From: Pseudomonas chlororaphis subsp. chlororaphis
GTDB taxonomy: Bacteria > Pseudomonadota > Gammaproteobacteria > Pseudomonadales > Pseudomonadaceae
Direction: 5' to 3'
DNA length: 64,000 nt
NCBI RefSeq assembly: GCF_003945765.1
Contig: NZ_CP027712.1
Location: 2,790,001-2,854,000, forward strand
Shown here one piece after another: positions 19,811 through 28,563 of this stretch. The notes below the pieces were generated by a model. That model did not search any database. It had not been told where the DNA came from and was given only the letters and a program-made list of their open reading frames with translations. Position 1 is the first letter of the stretch; each line of letters begins with the position of its first letter. The position numbers were made by a program, and so were the translations under genes.

Positions 19811-22800
19811 TCAGAACTGGAAGGTGAACCCCAGGTTGACCGAGCTGCCACCGCCATGGTCGGACACCAGCCCGGTGTAGTTCAGCGACACCAGGGTGTC
19901 TTTGCTCATGGCCATTTCCGCAGCGGCCTTGACCACCGCGCCATCGCGAGACACCGGCACGCCGTTCACCGCAAAGGCCGCCGCACTGCCGGCAAATTTC
20001 AATGAGGTTTCACGATCCAGGTCGCCGTACTGGTGTTCCCAGCCCAGCTCGCCACGCAAGGTCACCGAGCGGGTGGCGCTCACCGGCAATTGCGTATGAC
20101 CTCGCAGGCCAAGGGTCGAGAGCGTGGCGTCCTGGCTTTGCTTGCTGCCATGCAAGGCTGCTGCCCCGCCGCGTTCCTTGAACGAGTCATTCTGGAAGTT
20201 GATGTAGCTGAGGTTGGCGAAGGGCTCGAAAGCCGCCCACCGGGTGTAGCCGATTTCGCCGAACACCTGATCGGTACGCGCGTTGTAGTTGGCTTTTTCA
20301 TGGCTCGACTGGTTGCCGTACGCCACGTCACGGGAAGTGTCGAAGCGGTGCCAGGTGGTGGCTCCGCCGAGGCGCAGGGCGATGCTGTCGAAACGTTTGC
20401 CGCCATAGATCGACAGGTGATAGTTGTCGCTGTCGGCGGAAGTCCTGGAGGCTCCGTTCAGATCGGTCCTGGTGTAGCCGGTTGCCGCACCGACGCGCCA
20501 GCCATCGCCGACGTCGGTGTCCAGGCCGAGCAGGACGCCGGTGGTGGAAGTGTTGTAGCGCGTGGCGTTGTGATCGGCGTCGACTTGCCTGTGGCCGCCG
20601 AGCAATTGTACCCAGCCACCATTGCTGCTGGCCTGGATATCCATATCGGTATCCAGGACCTGAGCCTGTTGCAGGCGGCCGTTGACTGCGTCACGCAGGT
20701 AACGGCTGTCAGCGATCTGCGCAGCGGCGATGTCGGAGTGCACCTGGCCATCGAGCTGGTTGAAGGCTTGTCGCGCCAGTTCCGCCGAGTCGGAGGCCAG
20801 GATGCTCTCGTACACCGGATTACCTGCGCTCAATGTGTCGATGGCGCTGGCGACGGCACGCTCGTTACGGGTCAAGGCTACGCTGGCGAACGCGGTCTGG
20901 TTGCGGTAGATGCCCAGGTTCAGCTGGTTCGGCTGGTAGTTCAGGCGGGTGTCGAGGAACAAGAAACTGGGGGCGACGGAAGCGAACTGGCCGTTGATAC
21001 CCTGGCTGGCGCTGAGGATGTTGAACTGCTGGCCCAGGTAGCTGCTGGCCTGGGCCGCAGACAGCAGGTTGGGGCTGTTTTCCATGGAGAGGGTGACCTG
21101 TCCGCCGTTGAGAGTAGCCACGCCCGTGCTCTGGAGGGTGTCGGTCTGCCCGTTGGCGGCGACTTCCACCGCGTACACCGAACCCGGGTTGAACGTGACG
21201 TCGCCGGTGTGCAGGGTGCCGACCGAATGGCCGGGGGCCACGGTACCGCCGTTGTTCACCAGCAGGGTGCCGATGCTGCCGTTACCCGCCAGGGTGCCGC
21301 CGATACGGGTGACCACCTGGTTATTGGCATCGACGGTGCCCACGGCGCTGCCATCGACCGTCACGCTGGAGGTCAATCTGCCGTCCACCGAGAGCTTGCC
21401 GCCACGGACCCAGGTACTGCCCGAATAGCTGCTTTGACCGTCGAGTACCAGTTCCCCATCCCCGGACTTTGTCAGGCTGCCGACATAGGTCTGGCCGGTC
21501 AGCGGGTCCAGGCCGCGGGTCAGCGTTGCCTGTTCCCGGGCCATGCCGATCTGGTACTGGAATTGATCGTCCGCCGAGGCCCCGGCCGGTAGACCGTTGA
21601 CCCAGCCTTTGTGCTGCTTGATCGCGCTCCAGGTGGCCTGTTCGGCGGCGTCTTCGCTGCGTCGGGCACGGATCGCTTCGTCGGAGATGTCGTTGGCCCA
21701 GATATCGCGGGTGCCGGCGGGCAGCGCCACGGCCAGTGCACCGACGAACTGTCCCGGGCCCTGCATGGCCTTTTTCAGGTTGGGCAGGCCCCAGCCGTTG
21801 ACCACCCCTGGCACCTGCGGGGTGCCGGGAGCGGCGTCGTGCACCGGTTGCAGGTTGTCGTAGGTGCGTCCGCCCGTCCGGTCGCCGACCGGGGTGTCGG
21901 GGCCGTCCGGGGTTTGCAGGGTGGAGGTGGTCAGCAAGACATCGCGGGCCTGGCTCGCGGTCATGTAGGGAAAGCGCTGGATCACCAGGGCCAGTGCGCC
22001 GGAAACGCTGGGGGCGGCCGCCGAGGTGCCGTTGGCGTTGGGGATGATCTCGCCTTCCGGTCCTGCGGACGGAATGCCGGAAACCCCCATGACGCACCAC
22101 CACTTGGAAGTGCCGCAGCGGTTGTAGACCTGGGCGCCGCTCTCGTCATAACCGGTGATGGACAGCCACTTGGATTCCAGGTCCGGCTTGAAATAGGGGA
22201 GGTTGGCGTTGGTGTCCGGGTTGGCGCCATGGCTGTCGTTGCCGGCGGAGATGATCTGGATGAACGAGTACTGCCGGCCGGCGTCGGCCATGGCATCCAT
22301 CCAGGTCTTCTGGCCCGCGTGGGCCTTGTCCCAGAACGGCCGGTAGGCGGCGGTCATGTCCCTGAGGATAGCCTCCGGGCTGTCGCCGACAGTGCCGAAG
22401 TGGTTCTCTACGTCATTACGCGAGTTCTGCCCCCAGCTCTGGTTGACGATCGACACTTTTTTCGCCGCCAGCGCGTCGTAGCTGGCCATGAAGGCGTTGT
22501 AGTCGAGGTCGTTGGAGCCTTGATAACGGTCGTTGTCGCTGCCGCCGGTGTTGGCCACGAACAGATTGGCGTCGAAGGCGATGCCGTGCATGCCGGTACC
22601 ATTGCGACTGGCCGCCAGTACTCCGGACATTTCCGTGCCGTGGCCGTCGTTGAAGCTCGGGTCGTACTCACCCGCAATACTGAAGTGCTCACCTTTGTGG
22701 AACTCGCCGGCCGGCACCTCCAACCGATAGCGCGGATGGGTTGCGTAGTATTCGCCGGTAGAGGTGACCGCCTGCACACGGTTTTCGCCTGTGGCGTTCT

Positions 22801-23542
22801 TGCCCTGGAATTCCGAATGTTCACTGAGGATGCCCGAGTCCAGCACGCCGACGTTTACCCCTTTCCCGGTGATACCCAGGGCATAGGCGTAATAGGCGTT
22901 GGTCCGGTCCAGGCCGGAGTTGACCTGGGCTTCCGGAGTCTTCCAGGTTTGCGCGTTATTGCTCCAGTTGCCGGTCGCGGCGGACCATGACTGTCCGGCA
23001 TTGAGTTGTTTGTGCAGGTCCGTGGCCACGCCCGGCTCTATATAGGTATAAGGTTGGGCCGCCGGCAGGTTGGCAATAATCGCTTGGGCGAAGTCGAATA
23101 TGTTCTGGGTATAACGGCCGGAGTTGCTGAACAGGCGGCTTTTATAACGATCCAGATTGTTGTTGTAATCAAGTGGCTTGCTCGTATCGCCGAGCATTGC
23201 ACTGATCGACAGGTTTTCCGTCTGCAACTCGTAGTTCTGCTGGAGCAGCGAGTCGAACTTTGTCGATTGTGCGGCAAACTCTTTGGCTGCCAGGTCCAGG
23301 GTATTGCCTACACCAAAACGCAAGTTGGTATACACGGCGGTACCCGGCGCGAACGACGCAGCGGCTTTCCTGAATGCAGCCTCCAAGACCTGGGGTGTAT
23401 AGGGCGAGCCGGTGGGCGGATTATCTGCCAGAGCCATCTGGCCCTGACCCAGCCACAAGGCGATGGCCATTGCGACAGGGCTCAGGGAAGCTGGTTTTAA
23501 GCGGTTGCTGCGTTTGTCTGAATCGATACCTGCTACGTCCAT
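19811..23542 (-). CDS. Autotransporter subtilisin-like serine protease
   Basis: 1243 residues, type V secreted S8 protease. An extended signal region ends near LADNPP (residue 40). The catalytic triad is visible: Asp235 (VGVLDSGIL), His301 (NDGHGTEMSGV) and Ser507 (NGTSAAAPSVSGALA). A passenger-associated repeat follows around residues 690-740 (SLTKSGDGELVLDGQSSYSG). The C-terminal 270 residues form the beta-barrel and end in Phe (LGFTFQF). It should be translocated to the cell surface and perhaps released by self-cleavage. Relatives act in proteolysis, biofilm or virulence; the role here is unknown. Cys486 and Cys483 lie close to the catalytic Ser and are unusual for the class. Confidence 0.92.
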   Translation of the reverse strand: MDVAGIDSDKRSNRLKPASLSPVAMAIALWLGQGQMALADNPPTGSPYTPQVLEAAFRKAAASFAPGTAVYTNLRFGVGNTLDLAAKEFAAQSTKFDSLLQQNYELQTENLSISAMLGDTSKPLDYNNNLDRYKSRLFSNSGRYTQNIFDFAQAIIANLPAAQPYTYIEPGVATDLHKQLNAGQSWSAATGNWSNNAQTWKTPEAQVNSGLDRTNAYYAYALGITGKGVNVGVLDSGILSEHSEFQGKNATGENRVQAVTSTGEYYATHPRYRLEVPAGEFHKGEHFSIAGEYDPSFNDGHGTEMSGVLAASRNGTGMHGIAFDANLFVANTGGSDNDRYQGSNDLDYNAFMASYDALAAKKVSIVNQSWGQNSRNDVENHFGTVGDSPEAILRDMTAAYRPFWDKAHAGQKTWMDAMADAGRQYSFIQIISAGNDSHGANPDTNANLPYFKPDLESKWLSITGYDESGAQVYNRCGTSKWWCVMGVSGIPSAGPEGEIIPNANGTSAAAPSVSGALALVIQRFPYMTASQARDVLLTTSTLQTPDGPDTPVGDRTGGRTYDNLQPVHDAAPGTPQVPGVVNGWGLPNLKKAMQGPGQFVGALAVALPAGTRDIWANDISDEAIRARRSEDAAEQATWSAIKQHKGWVNGLPAGASADDQFQYQIGMAREQATLTRGLDPLTGQTYVGSLTKSGDGELVLDGQSSYSGSTWVRGGKLSVDGRLTSSVTVDGSAVGTVDANNQVVTRIGGTLAGNGSIGTLLVNNGGTVAPGHSVGTLHTGDVTFNPGSVYAVEVAANGQTDTLQSTGVATLNGGQVTLSMENSPNLLSAAQASSYLGQQFNILSASQGINGQFASVAPSFLFLDTRLNYQPNQLNLGIYRNQTAFASVALTRNERAVASAIDTLSAGNPVYESILASDSAELARQAFNQLDGQVHSDIAAAQIADSRYLRDAVNGRLQQAQVLDTDMDIQASSNGGWVQLLGGHRQVDADHNATRYNTSTTGVLLGLDTDVGDGWRVGAATGYTRTDLNGASRTSADSDNYHLSIYGGKRFDSIALRLGGATTWHRFDTSRDVAYGNQSSHEKANYNARTDQVFGEIGYTRWAAFEPFANLSYINFQNDSFKERGGAAALHGSKQSQDATLSTLGLRGHTQLPVSATRSVTLRGELGWEHQYGDLDRETSLKFAGSAAAFAVNGVPVSRDGAVVKAAAEMAMSKDTLVSLNYTGLVSDHGGGSSVNLGFTFQF

Positions 23543-24044
23543 GTTCCTTTTCCTTGAGATATGTCCTTGGTCGAAACTGATGTTTCGATCTCTTGTAATA
23601 GGCAGGGCTTAAATGATGGGCTGAAACAAAGGTGCTGTTTAGAAGCACGTGGTGTGCTTATTGTTTTTTACTGAGCAATAGCAAGTTCAGTCTCGGTTAT
23701 CGTTACTGTATCGCTTGATACTCACTAGGTGGTACATATTGGGAAGTCGATAATCAACGAATGGTCAGTTGTTGATCCTCAAGTTGTTTTTCTTTAAGGC
23801 ACACATCAATCTCCGCTGTTTTCAAACAATGGTTTTCATATGAGTGGTGTTGCAGAAAAATAACTGCGAGAGGGTTATAGCATGACAAATGAGCTTGTAA
23901 CAAAATATTTATAGAGTGCTACGAGCTTGATACCAGAACTGTGACAGGCTTGGTTTTCTGTTTGAGAAAGGTTGGGGCGAGGTGTGGGTACCGGGCAATA
24001 AAAAGGCAGCCCGAAGGCTGCCTTTGTTGTACGGCGAAGGTCGA
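23543..24044. other. AT-rich intergenic region upstream of the autotransporter
   Basis: About 500 bp with no convincing gene. It holds the leader and promoter of the autotransporter on the minus strand. A weak sigma70-like candidate is TTGTTA (23898-23903) and TATAAC (23874-23879) with 18-bp spacing, about 325 bp before the ATG, giving a long untranslated leader. The base composition is clearly richer in AT than the flanking genes. The terminator of the SDR gene occupies the right end. Confidence 0.4.
24002..24025 (-). terminator. Terminator hairpin after the SDR gene
   Basis: Stem AAAGGCAGCC / GGCTGCCTTT with CGAA loop. On the minus strand the stem ends in a U-rich run (TTTTTATTG), 20 bp after the SDR stop. 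The near-symmetrical A/T tails could also stop transcription in the other direction. Confidence 0.8.
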
Positions 24045-24812
24045 TCAGGACAGGAAACCGCCGTCCACGTTCAGCGATATGCCCGTGGTGTAGCTCGAGG
24101 CATCGCTGGCCAGGTAGAGCACGGCGCCGGCCATTTCGCTCGGGTCGGCCACGCGCTTGAGGGGGATCTGCGCCAGGGCGGTCTTGAGGATGGCGTCGTT
24201 CTTCACCAGCGCCGAGGCGAACTTGGTGTCGGTCAGGCCCGGTAGCAGGGCGTTGCAGCGGATGCCGAACTGCGCGCATTCCTTGGCGAAGACCTTGGTC
24301 ATGTTGATCACCGCGGCCTTGCTCACCGAGTAGATGCCCTGGAAGATGCCGGGGGACACGCCGTTGATCGAGGCCACGTTGATGATGCTGCCGCCGCCGT
24401 TGTCGCGCATCAGCTTGCCGGCTTCCACCGACATGAAGAAGTAGCCGCGGATGTTCACGTCGACGGTCTTCTGGAAGGCGCCCAGGTCAGTGTCCAGCAC
24501 GTTGCAGAACTGCGGGTTGGTGGCGGCGTTGTTGACCAGGATGTCCAGGCGCCCGAACTGTTCGCGGATGCCGGCGAACACCTGGCTGATCTGCTCCATC
24601 TCGCCGATATGGCAGGCGATGGCGGTGGCCTTGCCGCCGGCGGCGACGATGGCGTCGGCCACATGCTGGCAGCCTTCGAGCTTGCGGCTCGAGACGATCA
24701 CATGGGCGCCTTGCTGGGCCAGTAGCTTGGCGATGGCTTCACCGATGCCGCGGCTGGCGCCGGAGACGAAAGCGATCTTGCCGTCGAGGTCGAACAACTG
24801 AGTCTTGGACAT
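24045..24812 (-). CDS. SDR-family NAD(P)-dependent oxidoreductase
   Basis: 255 residues, classical short-chain dehydrogenase/reductase. Cofactor motif SGASRGIGEA (from residue 18), NNAAT motif at 94-98, catalytic Ser148, Tyr161 and Lys165 (YSVSK), and the C-terminal SYTTGISLNVDGGFL. It lies 38 bp after the phosphotransferase gene. The pairing of an APH-like phosphotransferase with an SDR and acyl-CoA dehydrogenases is common in fatty-acid and acyl-CoA catabolic loci, so a hydroxyacyl substrate is plausible but unproven. Confidence 0.9.
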   Translation of the reverse strand: MSKTQLFDLDGKIAFVSGASRGIGEAIAKLLAQQGAHVIVSSRKLEGCQHVADAIVAAGGKATAIACHIGEMEQISQVFAGIREQFGRLDILVNNAATNPQFCNVLDTDLGAFQKTVDVNIRGYFFMSVEAGKLMRDNGGGSIINVASINGVSPGIFQGIYSVSKAAVINMTKVFAKECAQFGIRCNALLPGLTDTKFASALVKNDAILKTALAQIPLKRVADPSEMAGAVLYLASDASSYTTGISLNVDGGFLS

Positions 24813-24849
24813 GGTTTTTCCTTATTGTGTGCCTGGCGCGTCGGGACGA

Positions 24850-25917
24850 TCAGAGGCTGGATTTCTTGATGACTTGCAGGCTCATCTGCTCCAGCAACTT
24901 GTTCATGTGAATGAACTGCGCGAAGCGTTTGTCCTGGGTCTGGCCATGGAAGAAGCGGTAGTAGATCTGTTGCACGATGCCGGCCAGGCGGAACAGGCCG
25001 TAGGTGTAGTAGAAGTCGAAATTGCCAATCTGGATGCCGGCGCGTTCGGCGTAATAGTCGACGAACTGCTGGCGAGTCAGCATGCCCGGGGCGTTGCTCG
25101 GCTGGCGGCGCATCAGTTGCACCGGCGCCGGGTCGCCCGCTTCGATCCAGTAGGCCAGGGTGTTGCCCAGGTCCATCAGCGGATCGCCGAGGGTGGTCAG
25201 TTCCCAGTCCAGCACGCCGATGATCTGCATCGGGTTGGCCGGGTCGAGGATCACGTTGTCGAAGCGGTAGTCGTTGTGCACGATGCTGGAGGTCGGGTGA
25301 TCGGCCGGCATCTTGTCGTTGAGCCAGGCCTTGACCGCTTCCCACTTGGGCGCATCCGGGGTCAGGGCTTTCTCGTAGCGGTCGCTCCAGCCCTTGATCT
25401 GGCGTTGCACGTAACCTTCGGGCTTGCCCAGGTCGCTCAGGCCGCAGGCCTTGTAGTCGACGCGGTGCAGCTCGACGAACTTGTCGATGAAGCTCTTGCA
25501 CAGGGCTTCGGTCCTGGCCGCGTCGAAACCCAGCTCCGGCGGCAGGTCGGAGCGCAGGATGATGCCCTTGACCCGCTCCATCACATAGAACTCGGCGCCG
25601 ATCACCGATTCGTCGGTGCAGTGCACATAGGCTTTCGGGCAATACGGAAAGCCGTCCTTGAGCTGGTTGAGGATGCGGTATTCGCGGCCCATGTCGTGGG
25701 CCGACTTGGCCTTGTGGCCGAAGGGCGGGCGGCGCAGGACGAATTCCTGTCCCGGGTATTCCAGCAGGTAGGTCAGGTTCGAAGCGCCGCCCGGAAACTG
25801 GCTGATCTGCGGGGTGCCGGTCAGGCCCGGAATATGCGCCTTGAGGTACGGATCGATCAGGTTGGCATCGAGTTCCTCGCCGGAGCGAGTACGGGTGGAC
25901 TGGTCAGTAAGCGCCAT
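24850..25917 (-). CDS. APH-family phosphotransferase (ACAD10/11-like kinase)
   Basis: 355 residues, protein-kinase-like aminoglycoside phosphotransferase fold. The catalytic loop is SSIVHNDYRFDNVILDP and the metal site IGVLDWELTTLGDPLMDLG. The N-terminal nucleotide-binding part contains QFPGGASNLTYLLEYPGQEFVLRRPP, typical of the bacterial homologues of the ACAD10/11 kinase domain, which phosphorylate 4-hydroxyacyl-CoAs. It is followed by the SDR gene in the same direction and likely co-transcribed. It is not expected to give antibiotic resistance. Confidence 0.85.
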   Translation of the reverse strand: MALTDQSTRTRSGEELDANLIDPYLKAHIPGLTGTPQISQFPGGASNLTYLLEYPGQEFVLRRPPFGHKAKSAHDMGREYRILNQLKDGFPYCPKAYVHCTDESVIGAEFYVMERVKGIILRSDLPPELGFDAARTEALCKSFIDKFVELHRVDYKACGLSDLGKPEGYVQRQIKGWSDRYEKALTPDAPKWEAVKAWLNDKMPADHPTSSIVHNDYRFDNVILDPANPMQIIGVLDWELTTLGDPLMDLGNTLAYWIEAGDPAPVQLMRRQPSNAPGMLTRQQFVDYYAERAGIQIGNFDFYYTYGLFRLAGIVQQIYYRFFHGQTQDKRFAQFIHMNKLLEQMSLQVIKKSSL

Positions 25918-26199
25918 GCTTATCCCTTCTGCTTATTCTGGAGGCCAGAGATTATTGGCTAATCTAATGCGCCCACCTGAGCGCCACAATCGCCGCAGGC
26001 CTTTATAGGTGAGCGTGTTGCCGGGCAATCATTGCTTTTGATACAAGCGTTTGAATGGGCCCGGCTTCACTCTAGTCCAGTTCGCCGGGCCTGAATGAGC
26101 ATTCCGACCGGAGCGGCGCACGGCACTGTTTCTGCCTAGCGCCGAAGGCGCCCAGCGCGGGGCATGGCCTGCGTGGCGTCTGTGGCCACGGCGCCTGAT

Positions 26200-27150
26200 T
26201 CAGTTCGGGGCAGGCAGGGCGATGGGGGTCAACAGCGGCTGGCCGCTGAAGTGGGCGACGAGGTTCTTGCCCACCAGCTCCACGGTGGCCTGGGTCGCTT
26301 CCGGCGACAGCCCGGCGACGTGGGGCGTCAGCACCACATTGTTCAGGGTCTTCAAGGCGTCCGGTACCCGCGGTTCGTCGTCGAATACGTCCAGGGCTGC
26401 GCCGGCGATGCTGCGTTGCTCCAGGGCCTGCAGCAGGTCGGCGGTATTCACCACGCTGGCGCGGGCGATGTTCACCAGGAAACCCTCCGGCCCCAGGGCC
26501 TGCAGCACGGCTTTGTCGATCAGCTGGCGAGTGCCTATGCCGCCAGGCGTGGCGACCACCAGGAAGTCCGAGTGCCGCGCCAGTTCGGTCGGGGTCGGGC
26601 AGAAGCTGTAGGGCACGTCGCTGCGGATCTGCCGGTTGTGGTAGCTGACGCTCATGTCGAAGCCGTTGGCGCAGCGCTTGGCGATGGCCAGGCCGACGGC
26701 GCCGAGGCCGAGGACACCCAGGCGCTTGCCGGCCAGGGACGGGCGCATGACTTTCGGCCATTCGCCGCGCCGCACGGCGGCATCGGCACGGGGGATGTCA
26801 CGCACCAGCGACAGCAACAGGGCCATGGCATGGTCGGCCACCGACGAGGCGTTGACCCCGGCGCCGTTGCTCACCGCTATGCCACGGTTGCTCGCCGCCT
26901 GCAGGTCGACCTGCTCGTAGCCGGCGCCGATCACACAGATGATTTCCAGGTGCGCCAAGGCGGCGATTTCTTCGGCGCTCAGGCCCAGCGGACCACGGGT
27001 GAGCACCGCGTTGATCTGCCCGGCATGGGCCTTGATGGCGGCCGCCCGTTCGCTGGGCGTCGGCGCGAGGATCAGGTGGAAGCCCTGGTTTTCCAGAATC
27101 CACAGGTAGTCATTGATGGTTTCGACGAGGACCAGAACGGTGGCGGGCAT
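26200..27150 (-). CDS. D-isomer-specific 2-hydroxyacid dehydrogenase
   Basis: 316 residues. NAD(P)-dependent D-2-hydroxyacid dehydrogenase (glyoxylate/hydroxypyruvate reductase-like). Visible elements: VLGLGAVGLAIAKR dinucleotide site, NIARASVVNTADLLQALE with the substrate Arg, DVFDDEPRVPD with the catalytic Glu, and LTPHVAGLS with the catalytic His. The start is the ATG at 27148-27150, preceded by a clear AGGAG; longer frames upstream lack support. Reduces a 2-oxoacid to a D-hydroxyacid or the reverse; the substrate is unknown. Confidence 0.9.
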   Translation of the reverse strand: MPATVLVLVETINDYLWILENQGFHLILAPTPSERAAAIKAHAGQINAVLTRGPLGLSAEEIAALAHLEIICVIGAGYEQVDLQAASNRGIAVSNGAGVNASSVADHAMALLLSLVRDIPRADAAVRRGEWPKVMRPSLAGKRLGVLGLGAVGLAIAKRCANGFDMSVSYHNRQIRSDVPYSFCPTPTELARHSDFLVVATPGGIGTRQLIDKAVLQALGPEGFLVNIARASVVNTADLLQALEQRSIAGAALDVFDDEPRVPDALKTLNNVVLTPHVAGLSPEATQATVELVGKNLVAHFSGQPLLTPIALPAPN

Positions 27151-27290
27151 GCGTGTCTCCTGAAGGACTGAAGAGGGACGGACGGCGTACGGCGCAGCGA
27201 TGGCAACCGGCGTACGGCTCAGGGAGCTGCTGTACCGTGATAAACCACTCAAGCGCTCAAGATTGCGGATTGCAGGGCGCTTTGGCAAGG

Positions 27291-27410
27291 CGCGGTCGCG
27301 GGTTTTTCCCGCGACCGCGGCCTGGAGAGCGTCGCCGTTCTCGAGGGCCTGATCGCCAGCAAGCTTGGCTCCTACAGAAGCAGCGGCGTGCCTGACACTG
27401 CTCCTACAAG
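27291..27410. repeat. Perfect 12-bp hairpin plus REP-like sequence
   Basis: CGCGGTCGCGGG (27291-27302), a TTTTT loop and the exact complement (27308-27319), followed by REP-type sequence with GCCAGCAAGCTTGGCTCCTACAG. This lies between the hydroxyacid dehydrogenase and hydrolase genes, downstream of the latter. Possible mRNA-stabilising or terminating structure. Confidence 0.65.
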
Positions 27411-27418
27411 GAGGGCAT

Positions 27419-27958
27419 TCAGAAGCGAATATCAGCAGTTTTCACTCGCCGGACAAAGGCGCCGTCCAGGGTCGCATTGTGGTGGTCGATGATCGCCCGG
27501 GCCGGGAGCGCCGGGGTGTCCATGCAGGTATGGGCATCCTCCGCCAGTACGGCGGCGAACCCCAGGTCCAGGGTGGCGCGGCAGGTGGCGTCGATGCAGT
27601 ACTGGGTTTTCATGCCGACGATCACCAGCTCATCGACCTGCGCCGCCCGCAGGTGTTCGGCCAGCCCGGTGCCGACAAAACAATTGGGGCGGGTTTTGTC
27701 CAGCCGCCGGTCGCTGGCCTCGAGCTGCAATTGCGGCAGCAGTTGCCACGGCGCGCTGCCGGCGGCGATGGGCGAACCTTGCGGGCCGGTATGGCGCACG
27801 GCGATCACCGGCGCGCCGGCCTGCCGGGCGCGGTGGATCAACTGGTTGATATTGTCGAGCACGCGCTGCCCCTCGAAGGGCTGCTCTGGTCCGTGAAACA
27901 GGCCGACCTGCATGTCGACGATCAGCAGGGCGGGGCGCTGGGCCTGGGGTGACGGCAT
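27419..27958 (-). CDS. Isochorismatase-family cysteine hydrolase
   Basis: 179 residues, nicotinamidase/isochorismatase fold. Likely catalytic triad: Asp15 (LLIVDMQVGLF), Lys88 (RRLDKTRPNCF) and Cys121 (MKTQYCIDATC). It hydrolyses an amide or vinyl-ether bond in a small molecule; the substrate is not identified. The ATG (27956-27958) follows AGGAGAAACACC. The gene is preceded by an intrinsic terminator and a short frame with five successive Thr codons in the same direction, so expression is probably attenuated in response to charged tRNA-Thr. That would tie this enzyme to threonine or isoleucine supply, which is not a known link for the family. Confidence 0.85.
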   Translation of the reverse strand: MPSPQAQRPALLIVDMQVGLFHGPEQPFEGQRVLDNINQLIHRARQAGAPVIAVRHTGPQGSPIAAGSAPWQLLPQLQLEASDRRLDKTRPNCFVGTGLAEHLRAAQVDELVIVGMKTQYCIDATCRATLDLGFAAVLAEDAHTCMDTPALPARAIIDHHNATLDGAFVRRVKTADIRF

Positions 27959-27992
27959 GGTGTTTCTCCTGTGGGCCAGCTGGACGGAGAAA

Positions 27993-28024
27993 CAAAAGGC
28001 CCCGTCCATTGCTGGCGGGGCCTT
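27993..28024 (-). terminator. Attenuator terminator in the leader of the isochorismatase-family gene
   Basis: Stem AAGGCCCCG (27996-28004) with CGGGGCCTT (28016-28024), followed on the minus strand by TTTTGTTT. It lies 38 bp upstream of the hydrolase ATG, pointing into the gene, and no complete gene ends before it. Its 5' arm includes CCCGCC, able to pair instead with GGCGGG in the leader, forming an antiterminator. Confidence 0.75.
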
Positions 28025-28043
28025 GGGTTCGACTGTGCTGTTG

Positions 28044-28124
28044 TCAGCTCATGCAGCGACCACACGACCCGCCGGAAGCGGTCGTGGTGGTCGTGCGGGT
28101 GAGATGGCACGGGAAGAGATTCAT
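28044..28124 (-). CDS. Candidate threonine-rich leader peptide (attenuation)
   Basis: A 26-codon frame, MNLFPCHLTRTTTTTASG and so on to TGA, ending 20 bp before the terminator. Residues 11-15 are five consecutive Thr codons (28080-28094), with another Thr at residue 9. The Thr codons (CGACCACCACGACC) are complementary to the following GGTCGTGTGGTCG, forming the pause hairpin 1:2. GGCGGG in segment 2 can pair with CCCGCC of the terminator. This is the layout of amino-acid attenuators such as thrL. Weakness: no good ribosome site. A TTGACA about 30 bp upstream suggests a start near the ATG, possibly leaderless. Confidence 0.6.
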   Translation of the reverse strand: MNLFPCHLTRTTTTTASGGSCGRCMS

Positions 28125-28413
28125 GGCGCCGATCTTGGGGCTGGGGGTCAGGTACTGTCAATGCGCTGTGCGGCTTGTCTGCAAAGCCCAGGGATCCAGG
28201 CAGCCCACGGCGGTGCGCAGACTCAAACGATGGAGCGGGTTCATCCGGTGCTCATTTTCGGTTTTTCGACAAGTTGGATGAGCTTGAGGCAAGAAGCGTC
28301 ATTGCGTGCGCATGCGTGGATTGCATTGTAAGTATTCATTGAATGCATTGGTCGGAACATTCTGGTTTATGAAATATTTGTGACAGCCCTGGGGTGAGTC
28401 AGAAGGATCTGTA

Positions 28414-28563
28414 ATGCGTGGTTCCAAACACAAGGAAGCGTCGAGCGGTTTGCTTTCCGAGCGTTTTATGGCTTTTAAGCAATCGATGGCTGCTGTTGTA
28501 TTTTATCTTTTGCCATTCGTTTATCGAGTCAATACGCAAGCAGGCATATATGATCGTGGATGA
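28414..28563 (+). CDS. 49-residue peptide at the head of the 28-36 kb cluster
   Basis: ATG preceded at ideal spacing by AGAAGGA. The product begins MRGSKHKEASSGLLSERF, a polar, basic N-terminal half, continues with a hydrophobic stretch (MAAVVFYLLPFVYRV) and ends NTQAGIYDRG. The stop (28561-28563) lies 14 bases inside the next gene, so translation would be coupled. It has no recognised family. Options are a precursor peptide for the downstream modifying enzymes, a small membrane peptide, or a coupling leader for the nucleotidyltransferase. The AT-rich upstream region contains a TGCATT/AATGCA inverted repeat (28322-28347) that could be an operator. Confidence 0.5.
   Translation: MRGSKHKEASSGLLSERFMAFKQSMAAVVFYLLPFVYRVNTQAGIYDRG

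Noticed and set aside
20033..22990. Two long plus-strand open frames across the autotransporter
   Set aside because: Mirror frames of the protease; no ribosome site or domain and wrong codon pattern.
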